Counted from the first letter of the stretch, positions 1 to 9,442 are shown. The stretch: DNA of 64,000 bases from Arenicella xantha (GCF_003315245.1 NZ_QNRT01000008.1:43230-107229), one strand, 5' to 3'. Notes: generated by a model not told the origin, from the sequence alone. A program made the numbers and translations.

Positions 1-239
1 CCGGCCGCTTACTTTGGCTGGCGGAAAATCATGGGGATGTTACTTCACGAGGTATCGTACTGAAAATGAAATTGAGCCAAGGTGACTTTGCCAATATGGT
101 TATGGGGTCGCGTCAGCGCGTCAACAAAGCGATTCGCGAATGGGTTGCTGATGGCGTGGTTGCGCGCCAAGGTGATTATTATTTAATCCATGACATTGAC
201 CCGCTGCTTGAGTGTTATAGAGCTAGGGATGTTGACTAA
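1..239 (+). CDS. Crp/Fnr-family transcriptional regulator, C-terminal part
   Basis: The reading frame is open from base 3 to the TAA at 237-239. It encodes about 78 residues with the winged-helix layout of Crp/Fnr regulators: a 'GRLLWLAENHG' helix, then 'LSQGDFANMV', 'GSRQRVNKAIREW' as recognition helix, and the wing 'GVVARQGDYYLIHD'. The N-terminal cyclic-nucleotide-binding-like domain lies outside the window, so the effector is unknown. The gene ends about 480 bp upstream of the TonB-dependent receptor on the same strand, and co-transcription is not evident. Confidence 0.8.
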   Translation, partial: GRLLWLAENHGDVTSRGIVLKMKLSQGDFANMVMGSRQRVNKAIREWVADGVVARQGDYYLIHDIDPLLECYRARDVD

Positions 240-705
240 TTCGTCTGAGCTTGGCACGTTTTCTAGTTAGGTGGCTGGCATTCGGTCCGAGTAATATTGC
301 TGTGAAAATATAGTGTGAAGGCGTTTTGCTATTTAGGGTATACAGTATTATTGATAATCAACTGGAAGCTAAAGAGCATGTGAGTCAAGCCATGCTGTGT
401 GTCAGTCAATATTGATGGACAAAGCTAATTATATTACGTAGGCTCAATGGGGAAGCCTTAAGGTTTTAGGAATGGTTGGGTCGACATCACTATTCACGTT
501 GGAAATAGACATTATGTCTTTGAAGATTCGACGATTAATGGTAAAAATACATATGTACGTCCATAATCATTATCATTGAAAGAATCGCCCGTCGCTGATG
601 GATTAAGAATCGCAGTGGTTAAAGCGGGTAGGGTAAATAAGAAGGGTGGTAGTTCAAACTGCGTTAAGCAGGGTAAACCCGAAATAATAACTTGAAAACA
701 AATCC
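240..705. other. Intergenic region upstream of the TonB-dependent receptor
   Basis: This is about 480 bp without a convincing gene. It is AT-rich, as expected for a promoter region, but I could not identify a confident -35/-10 pair or an operator palindrome. The minus-strand frame covering 512-817 overlaps the receptor start and has low-complexity composition, so I treat it as non-coding. Confidence 0.4.
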
Positions 706-708
706 GTC

Positions 709-717
709 GAGGAGGAG
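709..717 (+). promoter_or_regulatory. Strong ribosome-binding site of the TonB-dependent receptor
   Basis: A purine-rich GAGGAGGAG lies 6 nt before the ATG at 724. It fixes the start immediately ahead of an outer-membrane signal peptide. Confidence 0.7.
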
Positions 718-723
718 TAGTAA

Positions 724-3228
724 ATGTCGTTATCATTACGAAAAATAACCGCTGCGTTGGCACTAGCTGGTGTCGCAGCACCCGGACTGAGTATCGCTCA
801 AGATAGTTCAGCACCATTTATGGAAGAGATTGTCGTAACTGCCACCAAGCGTGCGCAAACGTTGCAGGATATTCCTATCGCGGTTTCTGTAACTTCTTCT
901 GAAACTATTGAACGCGCTCAAATTCAAGACATTAGTGACCTACAAAGTGTGGTTCCTAGTTTGCGTGTTAGCCAACTGCAAAGCTCGACCAATACTAACT
1001 TCGTGATTCGCGGGTTTGGTAATGGTGCAAATAATCCAGGTATTGAGCCATCGGTTGGTGTGTTCATTGACGGTGTATACCGATCTCGTTCAGCCGGTGC
1101 GATCTCAGATCTACCGAATCTAGAGCGTGTCGAAGTACTACGTGGTCCTCAAAGTACTTTGTTTGGTAAGAACGCATCCGCTGGTGTAATCAACATTGTC
1201 ACGGCTAAACCCTCTGGTGAAAGCGCTGGGCAAGTATCCGGTACTATCGGCAACTACGGCCAGTTTATTGCGAAAGGCAATGTCGAAGCCGCGTTGAGCG
1301 ATACAGCAGCGTTTAGTTTGGCTGCATCGACTAACACTCGTGACGGTTACGTAGAGAACACTAATCCCGGTGGAGGTAGCGATTTAAACAATCGTGATCG
1401 TCAATCCTTTCGTGGTCAATTATTGCTGAACCCTAGCGATGCTACTGAGATTCGTTTCATTGCTGATTACGATACAATCGACGAAAAGTGTTGTGCGACG
1501 GTTAATATTGTTGCCGGTCCTACATTGGGCGCGATCCAATTTGCTGGTGGTGACTTGATTGCAAATGACCGTGAGTCATTGGAAACTAAGACTAATATTG
1601 ATCCGAATAATCAGCTAGACAATACTGGTTTGTCGATGCAAATCGATCACGACTTCGATTCGTTTACTTTTACGTCGATCACATCGTTCCGCAACGTTGA
1701 TTCTCGTTACGACATCGATGCTGACTTCACTAGTGCAGACATTATTACTAATGAAATTTTGTCTGACATTGATACATTCACTCAAGAATTCCGTTTAACT
1801 TCTACCGGTGGCGACAAGCTTGACTGGATGGTCGGTGGTTTCTATTTTGATGAGTCAGTTGAATATCAAGATGACCTTCCTTTTGGCACTCAGTATCGTC
1901 GTTACCTAGACGCATTAGCCATCGGTGCTGGTGCTCCTGGCGCGATTGGTACAGTTGAAGCAATCTTAGGTTTGCCAGTTGGTCAAGCATTTGGTCAAGT
2001 TGGCCAAGGCTTTACGCATCAATCAACGCTAGACAACGAAGCAATTTCATTGTTCGGTCAGTTTGATTTCCATCTTAGCGATGCTCTAACCGCAACAGTC
2101 GGCTTGAGCTATACAAAAGATGAAAAGCAAGCATCGACTACTCAAACCCGTGCTGACGCCTTCTCAGGTGTTGATCGTGTTGAGCTAGGTACTGCTGTTA
2201 TCTTTAATGCTTTGACTGGTTTGGCGCCAACTCCGCAAAACTTTGCCTTGGTTCCATCTGCATTCCAAGGTGCATTGGGCGCAGCTTCTAATCCAGCCAC
2301 GAACCCTTTCGCTGGTTTAGCCGGCTTTCAGTTCTTGCCTCCGTATGTTGATTTTCCAAATGCCGTTGAATCTGGTGAGTCAGACGATGATGAGTTGAGT
2401 TATACCTTTCGTTTAGCCTATGACGTAAATGATAGCTTGAACGTATACGGTGGTGTATCAACCGGTTTTAAAGCGACATCTTGGAACTTGAGTCGTGATG
2501 CTGCACCATTTGCTGAAGATGTTGCTGCGCTGCGAGCAGCTGGCCTGATTCCTGCTAACTTTGTTTCAGGAACTCGTTTTGCTGGACCAGAAGAAGCTAC
2601 AGTGTACGAATTGGGTTTGAAATCTAGTTTCGAGCGTGGTTCATTCAATATCGCTTTGTTTGATCAATCTATCAAAGGCTTTCAGTCTAATGCCTTCGTT
2701 GGAACTGGTTTCAACTTGACGAGTGCCGGTGAGCAGTCTACCAAGGGTGTTGAATTTGATTTGGTTTACTACCCAACCGATTCTTTACAGTTAACCTTGT
2801 CTGGTACTTTGTTGGATCCTACGTATGATTCATTCGAAGGGGCTGGCCGTGATCCACTAACCGGTGAAGTTGTTGATTTAACTGGTGTTGACCCAGCTGG
2901 TATCAACGAAGTGAGCTTATCAACTTCGTTCACCTACCGCTTCAACTTGGGATCAAATGATGCTTACTTCCGTGGCGACTACTTTTATGAAGACAGTGTT
3001 CCAATTGGTGACTTAGCAATTTCAGCTTTTGAGCGTGAAACTAAAAACCTAAATTTGGCCGCAGGTATCAATACTGAAAGTGGCCTTGGGTTCTCTATTT
3101 GGGTTCGTAACGCTACCGACCATGCGTCGTTGATCAGTGCCTTCGCCTCGGTTGCTCAAGCTGGCAGCTTTAGTGGTTACCGTACGCAACCGCGTACCTA
3201 TGGCATTACCGTTTCAAAGGATTTCTAA
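724..3228 (+). CDS. TonB-dependent outer-membrane receptor
   Basis: This 834-residue protein starts with a cleavable signal peptide (about residues 1-25, ending near 'LSIAQ'). A TonB-box-like 'EEIVVTATK' follows at about 35. The plug domain runs to about 150 and includes 'FVIRGFGNG', 'VFIDGVYRSR' and 'VEVLRGPQSTLFGKNASAG'. The rest is a 22-strand-type barrel ending in 'YGITVSKDF' with the usual terminal Phe. Such receptors import scarce substrates with energy from TonB-ExbBD. The ligand cannot be read from sequence; the adjacent oxidation genes suggest an organic carbon compound rather than a siderophore (inference). It has its own terminator, so it is probably transcribed separately from the downstream set. 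Confidence 0.93.
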   Translation: MSLSLRKITAALALAGVAAPGLSIAQDSSAPFMEEIVVTATKRAQTLQDIPIAVSVTSSETIERAQIQDISDLQSVVPSLRVSQLQSSTNTNFVIRGFGNGANNPGIEPSVGVFIDGVYRSRSAGAISDLPNLERVEVLRGPQSTLFGKNASAGVINIVTAKPSGESAGQVSGTIGNYGQFIAKGNVEAALSDTAAFSLAASTNTRDGYVENTNPGGGSDLNNRDRQSFRGQLLLNPSDATEIRFIADYDTIDEKCCATVNIVAGPTLGAIQFAGGDLIANDRESLETKTNIDPNNQLDNTGLSMQIDHDFDSFTFTSITSFRNVDSRYDIDADFTSADIITNEILSDIDTFTQEFRLTSTGGDKLDWMVGGFYFDESVEYQDDLPFGTQYRRYLDALAIGAGAPGAIGTVEAILGLPVGQAFGQVGQGFTHQSTLDNEAISLFGQFDFHLSDALTATVGLSYTKDEKQASTTQTRADAFSGVDRVELGTAVIFNALTGLAPTPQNFALVPSAFQGALGAASNPATNPFAGLAGFQFLPPYVDFPNAVESGESDDDELSYTFRLAYDVNDSLNVYGGVSTGFKATSWNLSRDAAPFAEDVAALRAAGLIPANFVSGTRFAGPEEATVYELGLKSSFERGSFNIALFDQSIKGFQSNAFVGTGFNLTSAGEQSTKGVEFDLVYYPTDSLQLTLSGTLLDPTYDSFEGAGRDPLTGEVVDLTGVDPAGINEVSLSTSFTYRFNLGSNDAYFRGDYFYEDSVPIGDLAISAFERETKNLNLAAGINTESGLGFSIWVRNATDHASLISAFASVAQAGSFSGYRTQPRTYGITVSKDF

Positions 3229-3276
3229 TCCTGCGAACGTGTTACCAAGACGAATGTAGTAATTTCGTTTAGAAAG

Positions 3277-3312
3277 CCGGCGCGAGGGTCCTACCTTGCG
3301 CCGGTTTTTTTT
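3277..3312 (+). terminator. Rho-independent terminator after the TonB-dependent receptor
   Basis: A perfect 7-bp GC stem, CCGGCGC (3277-3283) and GCGCCGG (3298-3304), is followed directly by eight T residues. It lies 49 bp after the receptor stop. Confidence 0.9.
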
Positions 3313-3365
3313 CGCCCAGCGACTAGTTGTCAGAATTTTCATAAACATTGGAATAGAGTCCTCTC

Positions 3366-4493
3366 ATGAATCAGTTCAAGACCGTTCCGAACATTTTATT
3401 TGGAGCCGGCTGCAGCAAGCAGTTAGCCGATGTATGCAAATCGTCAGGAATAAGAAAGCCGTTTATTGTTACCGATAATGGCGTGCTCGCGTGTGGGTTG
3501 CTTGACCGCGTGATGTCATCTATACCGAGTGCGACCATCTATTCTGAGGTGATCGCCGACCCTCCTGCCGCGACCGTAGAGCACGCGGCCCAAATCGCCA
3601 GTGGAGACAATTGTGACGCTGTGATTGGTTTCGGTGGCGGTAGTTCGATGGATGTGGCTAAGTTGGTTGCAGTGCTAATGGGTGGGGAGCAACAGCTGGC
3701 AAAAATGTATGGAGTTGGGAATGTTGTTGGTTCTCGTGTTCCGTTGATTCAAGTCCCAACTACAGCTGGCACTGGGTCTGAAGCAACAGCTGTGGCAATT
3801 GTGACAACTGGCGAACACACTAAATCGGGCGTTGTGAGCGATCAGTTGTTTGCGGATACAATTATTTTAGATCCTGAATTGACTCTCGGTTTGCCCGCGT
3901 CAGTTACTGCGGCAACAGGCATTGACGCAATGGTGCACGCTATTGAAGCGTTTACCAGTAAGAGATTAAAGAACCCGATCTCGGATATGTTCGCACTGCG
4001 AGCGCTAGCGCTACTGTCAGGCAGTATTCACGCTGCGGTTTCGCATGGTGATGACATAATGGCGCGTAGCGATATGTTGCTCGGCGCCATGTTGGCTGGT
4101 CAGGCCTTTGCTAATGCGCCGGTGGGCGCCGTGCATGCGCTGGCGTATCCGCTAGGAGGGATTTATCACATTCCGCATGGCTTGAGTAACTCTCTGGTAT
4201 TGCCTTACGTGCTGAGATTCAACGCCACTGCAGCGCTCGATCAATACGATACATTGGCCGCAGTCATCTTGGAAAGTACGGCAGTTGGCGAAGGCGCGAT
4301 GCGGTTATCGGACTATTTTTTACAGCTTGCAGGTGAATTGGAATTGCCGACGACTTTACGGGCCGTAGGTATACCTGAGGACGGGCTATCGGAACTCGCC
4401 GAGCAATCACAGCTCCAACAGCGATTGCTCATAAATAACCCACGTGAAGTGTCTCTTGCCGAGTCGCTTACTATTTATCAGCAAGCATACTAG
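3366..4493 (+). CDS. Iron-containing alcohol dehydrogenase
   Basis: This 375-residue group III (Fe-type) alcohol dehydrogenase matches the normal family length. The nucleotide-binding loop 'GFGGGSSMDVAK' and 'PTTAGTGSEAT' lie in the N-terminal half. Metal ligands are recognisable in 'GIDAMVHAIEAF' (Asp and His) and in 'VHALAYPLGGIYHIPHGLSN' (two His). The family oxidises or reduces alcohols and aldehydes with NAD(P). It is first in a four-gene set with a thioesterase, a MaoC-like hydratase and a short-chain dehydrogenase, so it probably acts on a side chain or fatty intermediate. The substrate is unknown. Confidence 0.9.
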   Translation: MNQFKTVPNILFGAGCSKQLADVCKSSGIRKPFIVTDNGVLACGLLDRVMSSIPSATIYSEVIADPPAATVEHAAQIASGDNCDAVIGFGGGSSMDVAKLVAVLMGGEQQLAKMYGVGNVVGSRVPLIQVPTTAGTGSEATAVAIVTTGEHTKSGVVSDQLFADTIILDPELTLGLPASVTAATGIDAMVHAIEAFTSKRLKNPISDMFALRALALLSGSIHAAVSHGDDIMARSDMLLGAMLAGQAFANAPVGAVHALAYPLGGIYHIPHGLSNSLVLPYVLRFNATAALDQYDTLAAVILESTAVGEGAMRLSDYFLQLAGELELPTTLRAVGIPEDGLSELAEQSQLQQRLLINNPREVSLAESLTIYQQAY

Positions 4494-4508
4494 GTCTAGA
4501 AAAATATA

Positions 4509-4931
4509 ATGTCAGTGACACGCGAGGAATATAAGTACTTTTCGGATATCACCACTCGATGGAGTGATAACGACATTTATGGCCATGTGAATAATGTCAC
4601 TTATTACTCCTATTTTGATACGGTTGCCAATAATTTTCTTATTGAACGTGCAGGGTTAGATATTCATGCTGCGAGCGTGGTTGGCTTTGTCGTGGCCTCA
4701 GAGTGTCAATATCACTCACCAGTGGCTTATCCTGAACGCTTAGAGGCTGGGTTTCGGGTAAATCGCATCGGTAACCGTTCGGTTGAGTACGGCATCGCTA
4801 TTTTTCAACAAGGCTCTAAGTTAGCTGCAGCGTCAGGAAGTTTTACACACGTATTCGTTAATCGGCAGGAAGGTAAATCTGTCGCTATCCCCGAAATTGT
4901 CCGACAAGCGTTATTGTCGGTAACTATCTAG
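4509..4931 (+). CDS. Acyl-CoA thioesterase, 4HBT hot-dog family
   Basis: At 140 residues this is a single hot-dog domain. The family signature is at residues 15-30, 'RWSDNDIYGHVNNVTYY', with the catalytic-type Asp of 4-hydroxybenzoyl-CoA thioesterases. It probably hydrolyses an acyl-CoA in the cytoplasm. It starts 15 bp after the alcohol dehydrogenase and ends 14 bp before the MaoC gene, so an operon is likely. Confidence 0.87.
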   Translation: MSVTREEYKYFSDITTRWSDNDIYGHVNNVTYYSYFDTVANNFLIERAGLDIHAASVVGFVVASECQYHSPVAYPERLEAGFRVNRIGNRSVEYGIAIFQQGSKLAAASGSFTHVFVNRQEGKSVAIPEIVRQALLSVTI

Positions 4932-4945
4932 ATTAGGAGAAATAT

Positions 4946-5407
4946 ATGGGAAAATTAGTAACGTCAAGTTCGATATATGATGAGGTTGGTAAAGAAATCG
5001 GTGTGTCTGACTGGTTTGAAGTGACTCAAGACAACGTTGATAAGTTTGCCGATGTCACGCTGGATCATCAGTTCATTCATATTGACCCTGAAAAAGCCGC
5101 TAAATCACCGTTTGGTGGAACGATTGCACATGGTTTCTATACCATGTCGATGTTGTCGCACTTTGCCGAGTCTGGATGTGGAATTTCCATTGCTGACGCC
5201 AAAATGGGCGTCAATTATGGTTGTGATAAGTTGCGATTCATTCATCCGGTACGAGTCGGATCAAAAATACGAGGGCGTTCTGTGTTGATTGACGCCGAAG
5301 AAAAACAACCTGGACAGTTTTTGTTTAAACAACGCATTACTGTCGAGATCGAAGGTGTCGAGAAGCCAGCATTGATTGCCGAGTGGCTAACGATGGCATT
5401 TCTCTAA
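4946..5407 (+). CDS. MaoC/NodN-type hot-dog hydratase-like protein
   Basis: This 153-residue single hot-dog protein has the MaoC-dehydratase motif 'LDHQFIHIDPEKA' followed by 'PFGGTIAHGF' (about residues 45-75). That arrangement matches (R)-specific enoyl-CoA hydratases and NodN-like proteins. It probably hydrates an enoyl-CoA to an (R)-3-hydroxyacyl-CoA, which would suit the MFE-2-like dehydrogenase encoded next. AGGAGA at 4935-4940 supports the ATG. Confidence 0.87.
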   Translation: MGKLVTSSSIYDEVGKEIGVSDWFEVTQDNVDKFADVTLDHQFIHIDPEKAAKSPFGGTIAHGFYTMSMLSHFAESGCGISIADAKMGVNYGCDKLRFIHPVRVGSKIRGRSVLIDAEEKQPGQFLFKQRITVEIEGVEKPALIAEWLTMAFL

Positions 5408-5430
5408 AGATAATATGGAGTACTAAATAC

Positions 5431-6351
5431 ATGACTATTAATTTTGAAAATCAAGTTGCAATTGTAACGGGCGCAGGCAACGGTTTAGGCCGCAGTCACG
5501 CACTTGAATTAGCTAAACGCGGTGCAAAGGTTGTTATCAATGACCTGGGTGGCGCTCGCGATGGTACCGGTGGATCGAGTCAAGCGGCTAAAGATGTGGT
5601 GGCTACGATTGAAGGCTTCGGCGGTGAGGCTTTAGCTAATGGCGCGAACGTGTCGGATGCTGAACAGGTAGCGCAAATGATCGAAGAGACCATGACTCGC
5701 TGGGGACGCATTGATGTTCTAGTAAATAACGCAGGTATTTTGCGTGATAAGACGTTTGCAAAAATGTCGCTCGATGATTTCACAGCGGTTTTAGATGTGC
5801 ATTTGATGGGCAGTGTGAATTGTACTAAGGCTGTTTGGGATATCATGCGTGAACAAAATTACGGACGAATCGTGATGACAACTTCGTCGAGCGGAATGTA
5901 CGGAAATTTTGGTCAGGCTAATTATGGTGCAGCCAAGATGGCGCTGGTTGGGTTGATGAATACGCTAGTGCTCGAGGGTAAAAAGTACGGCATTAATGTG
6001 AATACCTTGGCACCTACGGCAGGTACTCGAATGCTGGAAGACATTATCGAAGATGAGCAGGTAATGGACATAATGAGCGTTGAGTCGGTAACCGCAGGTC
6101 TAATTACTTTGTGCGATAAAGATGCACCGAATCGCAGTATTCTTTGTGCAGGGGCGGGCGGTTATGCGACAACGCATATCTATGAAACTGAGGGTATTTA
6201 TCTGCCGCCAGAAGATCAAACGCCAGAACAAGTCCGTTTAAATATTGATGCAATCAATGCCGCCGACGGCGAAAGAATTTATACCGCTGGCTTTGAACAG
6301 ACAAATAAATTTGTTGAAAAAGCGATTGCTCATTTCAAGTCAAAGGCTTGA
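5431..6351 (+). CDS. SDR-family oxidoreductase, MFE-2-like (R)-3-hydroxyacyl-CoA dehydrogenase type
   Basis: The product has 306 residues. The ATG at 5431 follows TGGAG and replaces a longer frame that overlaps the MaoC gene. The Rossmann motif 'TGAGNGLGRSHALELA' and 'VINDLGGARDG' resemble the dehydrogenase unit of peroxisomal multifunctional enzyme type 2. 'NNAG' and the Ser-Tyr-Lys triad ('SSSG', 'YGAAK') are present. With the MaoC-like hydratase upstream it would form an (R)-specific beta-oxidation pair (inference). The C-terminal 70 residues extend beyond a minimal SDR, as in MFE-2-like bacterial homologues. Confidence 0.88.
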   Translation: MTINFENQVAIVTGAGNGLGRSHALELAKRGAKVVINDLGGARDGTGGSSQAAKDVVATIEGFGGEALANGANVSDAEQVAQMIEETMTRWGRIDVLVNNAGILRDKTFAKMSLDDFTAVLDVHLMGSVNCTKAVWDIMREQNYGRIVMTTSSSGMYGNFGQANYGAAKMALVGLMNTLVLEGKKYGINVNTLAPTAGTRMLEDIIEDEQVMDIMSVESVTAGLITLCDKDAPNRSILCAGAGGYATTHIYETEGIYLPPEDQTPEQVRLNIDAINAADGERIYTAGFEQTNKFVEKAIAHFKSKA

Positions 6352-6390
6352 TTTGTTGAAGCTCAAGCGTTTGGTGTTTTAACAAAAAAT

Positions 6391-6416
6391 GGAGGTTGGC
6401 CGAATGGTCAACCTCC
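6391..6416 (-). terminator. Hairpin with T-tract on the minus strand
   Basis: GGAGGTTGGCC (6391-6401) pairs with GGTCAACCTCC (6406-6416) with one G-T pair and a 4-nt loop. The T run follows only on the minus strand (A-run at 6384-6389), so it is best placed to stop minus-strand transcripts. It may also end the dehydrogenase transcript 40 bp upstream. Confidence 0.55.
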
Positions 6417-6519
6417 TAACCACGAGTGTATGAATTACTAAGATATTGTTATAAGAATTCGGGTAATTTTTTGCATGCGCATGAGTTTGATGTATATCTC
6501 GAGCCGCGATCTAATTTAG

Positions 6520-6738
6520 CCTTGTTGGCTTAAAATTCGACGGGCTTGTGTTTACTTCTATATTGAAAATATAGTTCAAGTTATTGCTGGGACTTATCTA
6601 TTAGATGCGCAAAACATTGATTTGGATTCAAAATTTTCAAATTTAGCACGTGACCCATACGTGGAGGTTGGCCAAGCGGACAACGTCGGTAACATGGACT
6701 TACCTAACTTGAATGCCTACAAGTTGAAATTGCTTTAA
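6520..6738 (+). pseudogene. Possible gene remnant in the intergenic region
   Basis: The roughly 570-bp gap between the dehydrogenase and the minus-strand cluster contains an open frame with no start codon near its beginning. It reads like a normal protein C-terminus ('LARDPYVEVGQADNVGNMD', ending 'YKLKLL' then TAA at 6736-6738). I do not recognise the family. It could be the tail of a decayed gene or chance. Confidence 0.25.
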
Positions 6739-6927
6739 GTTTAAAAAGGGCAGCCGAATCAATAAATTGCGGATATGTGTTAATCAATGTTATCGGCAGT
6801 CCTTTGCCTTGATTGATGCGCCTTACGTGTTTTTTTGAGCTTATGCGACGGAGGCTAAACCGAAACGGTGAAGCATAGGTCGAGTCGTGTTTAGTGGTAA
6901 ATAGCCCTAGCCCCTAGCCCTAGAGTG

Positions 6928-7359
6928 CTACTTTGAATTTTCTAAGCTCTCTAGTACAGCTCTTGCATTGCCCAGTGGAATTCCTGCCGCTTGGGCAGAC
7001 TCTATCGTTTCATCTGCGCTGAGGTTTTTAGCTTCAATTTGGCCTATAGCCCAAATAAATGATGATCGCATTCCACTTCGGCAGTGCGCGAAGATCGGGT
7101 CCTCGTTGCTATCGATAATGGATTTAAAATTTGCTACTAAATCGTCCGGCATAGGTTGACCATTTGCCATTGGCAGGTAGTGATAGTCGATGCCATATTC
7201 AGCGGCTAATTCACGTGCTTGATGTGCGGTGAGCTGATTAGGTTCTTCGCCGTCTGGGCGGTTATTGATAATGACTTTGATGCCGGCATGAGCCAGTGCG
7301 TCAAAGTCGGCGGCTTGAATTTGGCCGCCAACGAAAATATTTTTATGTAGGTGTTTCAT
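6928..7359 (-). CDS. DUF442/TIGR01244-type phosphatase-like protein
   Basis: This 143-residue protein has the cysteine-phosphatase signature 'HCRSGMRS' (His-Cys-x5-Arg, about residues 98-105). The N-terminal 'IFVGGQIQAADFDALAHAG' and 'VIINNRPDGEEP' are typical of the beta-lactamase-hydrolase-like / TIGR01244 family. Its substrate is unknown; relatives are linked to sulfide or sulfur metabolism. It is the last gene of the minus-strand cluster, 19 bp after the transglutaminase gene. Confidence 0.85.
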   Translation of the reverse strand: MKHLHKNIFVGGQIQAADFDALAHAGIKVIINNRPDGEEPNQLTAHQARELAAEYGIDYHYLPMANGQPMPDDLVANFKSIIDSNEDPIFAHCRSGMRSSFIWAIGQIEAKNLSADETIESAQAAGIPLGNARAVLESLENSK

Positions 7360-7378
7360 GGTTGTCCTGTTGCGACGA

Positions 7379-9442
7379 TTAGTTTTTGTGCTTTGCGTTA
7401 AATTTTTTCACCAGCCGTCTCAGTGTGAGTAGTTGAGTCGTTGGGTCAGTGCTATCAGGGCCGAAGCGGATAGCATGGTAGGTATCGGTGATTTTTTCGA
7501 TTTGGTGTTTTAAATGCGGTGCTTCGCGACAAGCTTTGTCTGAAAACTCTTGAGGTGATTCGTCTTGTCGCTTGTTTATATTAAGTTTTGCTAGTTTGGC
7601 AACAAACTTAAGATATAACAACTGCGCATCGCTGCGCTTGATTCTACGAGGCATGAGGCGCCAGAAATAAAACACTATTAGTGCGCCAGTAGCGCTAAAC
7701 ATTAATGCAACCAAAGTGCTTAGACTGTTCTCTGATTTGATGCCGAGATTTTTTAAAAGCTCTTTTTGTGTTTCGAAATCGTATTCGACAATCCATTTAT
7801 TCCATTGGTATGAAATATTATTCCAGCTATCACGCATGTTGCGCATCAGTCTGGCGCCCGAGCTAGGGTTTAAGAAATCCGCTAAAGCACGTCCGGATGC
7901 GTCTCCTCCAAGACCGTCACCGTCCCAAAGTTGAAGCAGTGCATCCATGCCAAACTCTATGCGTTCAGGGCTGATCGCCGCTGTTGGATCAACGCGTTGC
8001 CAGCGCTGATTGACCCACACTTCGCTCCAAGCATGCGCATCTGAGTAGCGGACTTCCAGAAAATCACCAGCGTCATTAAAACGCCCTCCTTGATATCCAA
8101 CAACCACTCGAGCCGGAATCCCCATCCAGCGCATTATTATTGTGAAGGCGCTAGCATAATGTTCGCAATACCCTGTTTTAGTATTTAGTAAAAAGTCCTC
8201 GATTTTGTTTTCGTCACTAAGCCCCGGAGGGTTAAGCGAATAGCTAAAGTCGGTGTTCTCAATGTGTTGATAAACTCGAGCAATGATGTCAGCGTCACTC
8301 TCGGCGCCGTCGCGCCACTGAGCCATCAGTGCTTGGAGGCGTGCGCTTGGCTGGCTGTCGGTTCGCAACAGTCTGTCACGGTCTACCTGCTGGTCAAAAA
8401 CTGGTGGGGTTAAATTTGATCCACCTCGATAACGAAACTTGTTAGATGAGCTTTGGCTTTGGAAAACGGAGAAATCAAACAAGACTTTGCCGCGTTCGAC
8501 TTCGGTGATGTAGTCCAGATAGGGAAGGTAGTGATCCGTCGTCTGCTCATGAAGTACTTGATAGCGAATGTCGTCTTCACTCGGTGTGATTGCGGCCTGT
8601 AATGCCCGTGATCTTTGAAAGTCGCGCGCATTGGGTTCTGACACTTTCCATGTGAAATTTTGTTCTTCATTCATCACTTTAACTCGCCAATACCGGTCTG
8701 CTGATATTGGCGGACTATCGTCGAACTCAACTCGAAAAGCGAGTGAGTTGTCAAAGGCCGAGGCGGCCATCTCGCCGGCTACCAAGCTGTCGCTTAGTTC
8801 TGAGCTAAGTTCATCCTGAGAAGGCAGAAAGCCGAAGTCGCCTTGTATTCTTGGAAAAAAGAAGAACAACAAAATGGCAATTGGCACGGCTTTAACCACA
8901 AGCATGGTGCTAGATTTGAAGGGAGCAAATAAACCTTGTGGTGTAGGGTTAGACAATTGGAACAAAATGCCGGTAATTGCCAAGGTGTATATAAGTACCA
9001 CCGTAATACTTAAAATCGACGAATCAAACAAAAAGCTAGATGCAGCTAAAAAGTACAGAATTAGACAAACTACGAAGTAGTCTCGCAGCCCGCGTGACTC
9101 TAAAAATTTTAGTGTGGCCAATAAAACTAAAAAGCTTATGCCTGCGCGCTGGCCATTCCAACCTCCGTATAAAGCGACAATTGCGACTAAGCTGACGATC
9201 GATAAGACCATCATGATTACGCGATGAGGCGCGTTTTTTCCAGTGATAATAAGTGTTAGTTTAAGGGTGTATACCGCGAGGGCGAAGAAGCCGATGATCG
9301 GGTCGGCTATCTGAAAGTGCATCAATGCCGCCACGCCAATAATCACCGACAGTTGAATGAGCGTCTGGCGGTGTGGTTCATGGGTCGGAGGTTGGCTCGG
9401 CAACGGCGGCAGCTTAATACCTAGGCGCTTAAGTATACTCAT
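7379..9442 (-). CDS. TgpA-like transglutaminase-domain membrane protein (DUF3488)
   Basis: In this 687-residue protein, several N-terminal membrane segments (about residues 25-200) precede a periplasmic transglutaminase core with the Cys-His-Asp triad in 'TGYCEHYASAF', 'RYSDAHAWSEVW' and 'WQRVDPTAAI' (about 420-490). A further membrane segment near 570 and a cytoplasmic tail follow. This matches the TgpA/DUF3488-DUF4129 family. The ATG overlaps the stop of the DUF58 gene by 4 bp, indicating translational coupling with the MoxR-DUF58 pair. The role is unproven; relatives are envelope-associated and essential in Pseudomonas. Confidence 0.9.
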   Translation of the reverse strand: MSILKRLGIKLPPLPSQPPTHEPHRQTLIQLSVIIGVAALMHFQIADPIIGFFALAVYTLKLTLIITGKNAPHRVIMMVLSIVSLVAIVALYGGWNGQRAGISFLVLLATLKFLESRGLRDYFVVCLILYFLAASSFLFDSSILSITVVLIYTLAITGILFQLSNPTPQGLFAPFKSSTMLVVKAVPIAILLFFFFPRIQGDFGFLPSQDELSSELSDSLVAGEMAASAFDNSLAFRVEFDDSPPISADRYWRVKVMNEEQNFTWKVSEPNARDFQRSRALQAAITPSEDDIRYQVLHEQTTDHYLPYLDYITEVERGKVLFDFSVFQSQSSSNKFRYRGGSNLTPPVFDQQVDRDRLLRTDSQPSARLQALMAQWRDGAESDADIIARVYQHIENTDFSYSLNPPGLSDENKIEDFLLNTKTGYCEHYASAFTIIMRWMGIPARVVVGYQGGRFNDAGDFLEVRYSDAHAWSEVWVNQRWQRVDPTAAISPERIEFGMDALLQLWDGDGLGGDASGRALADFLNPSSGARLMRNMRDSWNNISYQWNKWIVEYDFETQKELLKNLGIKSENSLSTLVALMFSATGALIVFYFWRLMPRRIKRSDAQLLYLKFVAKLAKLNINKRQDESPQEFSDKACREAPHLKHQIEKITDTYHAIRFGPDSTDPTTQLLTLRRLVKKFNAKHKN

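Noticed and set aside
512..817. Minus-strand frame across the receptor start
   Set aside because: It overlaps the signal-peptide coding region of the receptor, has no ribosome-binding site and looks like an antisense shadow.
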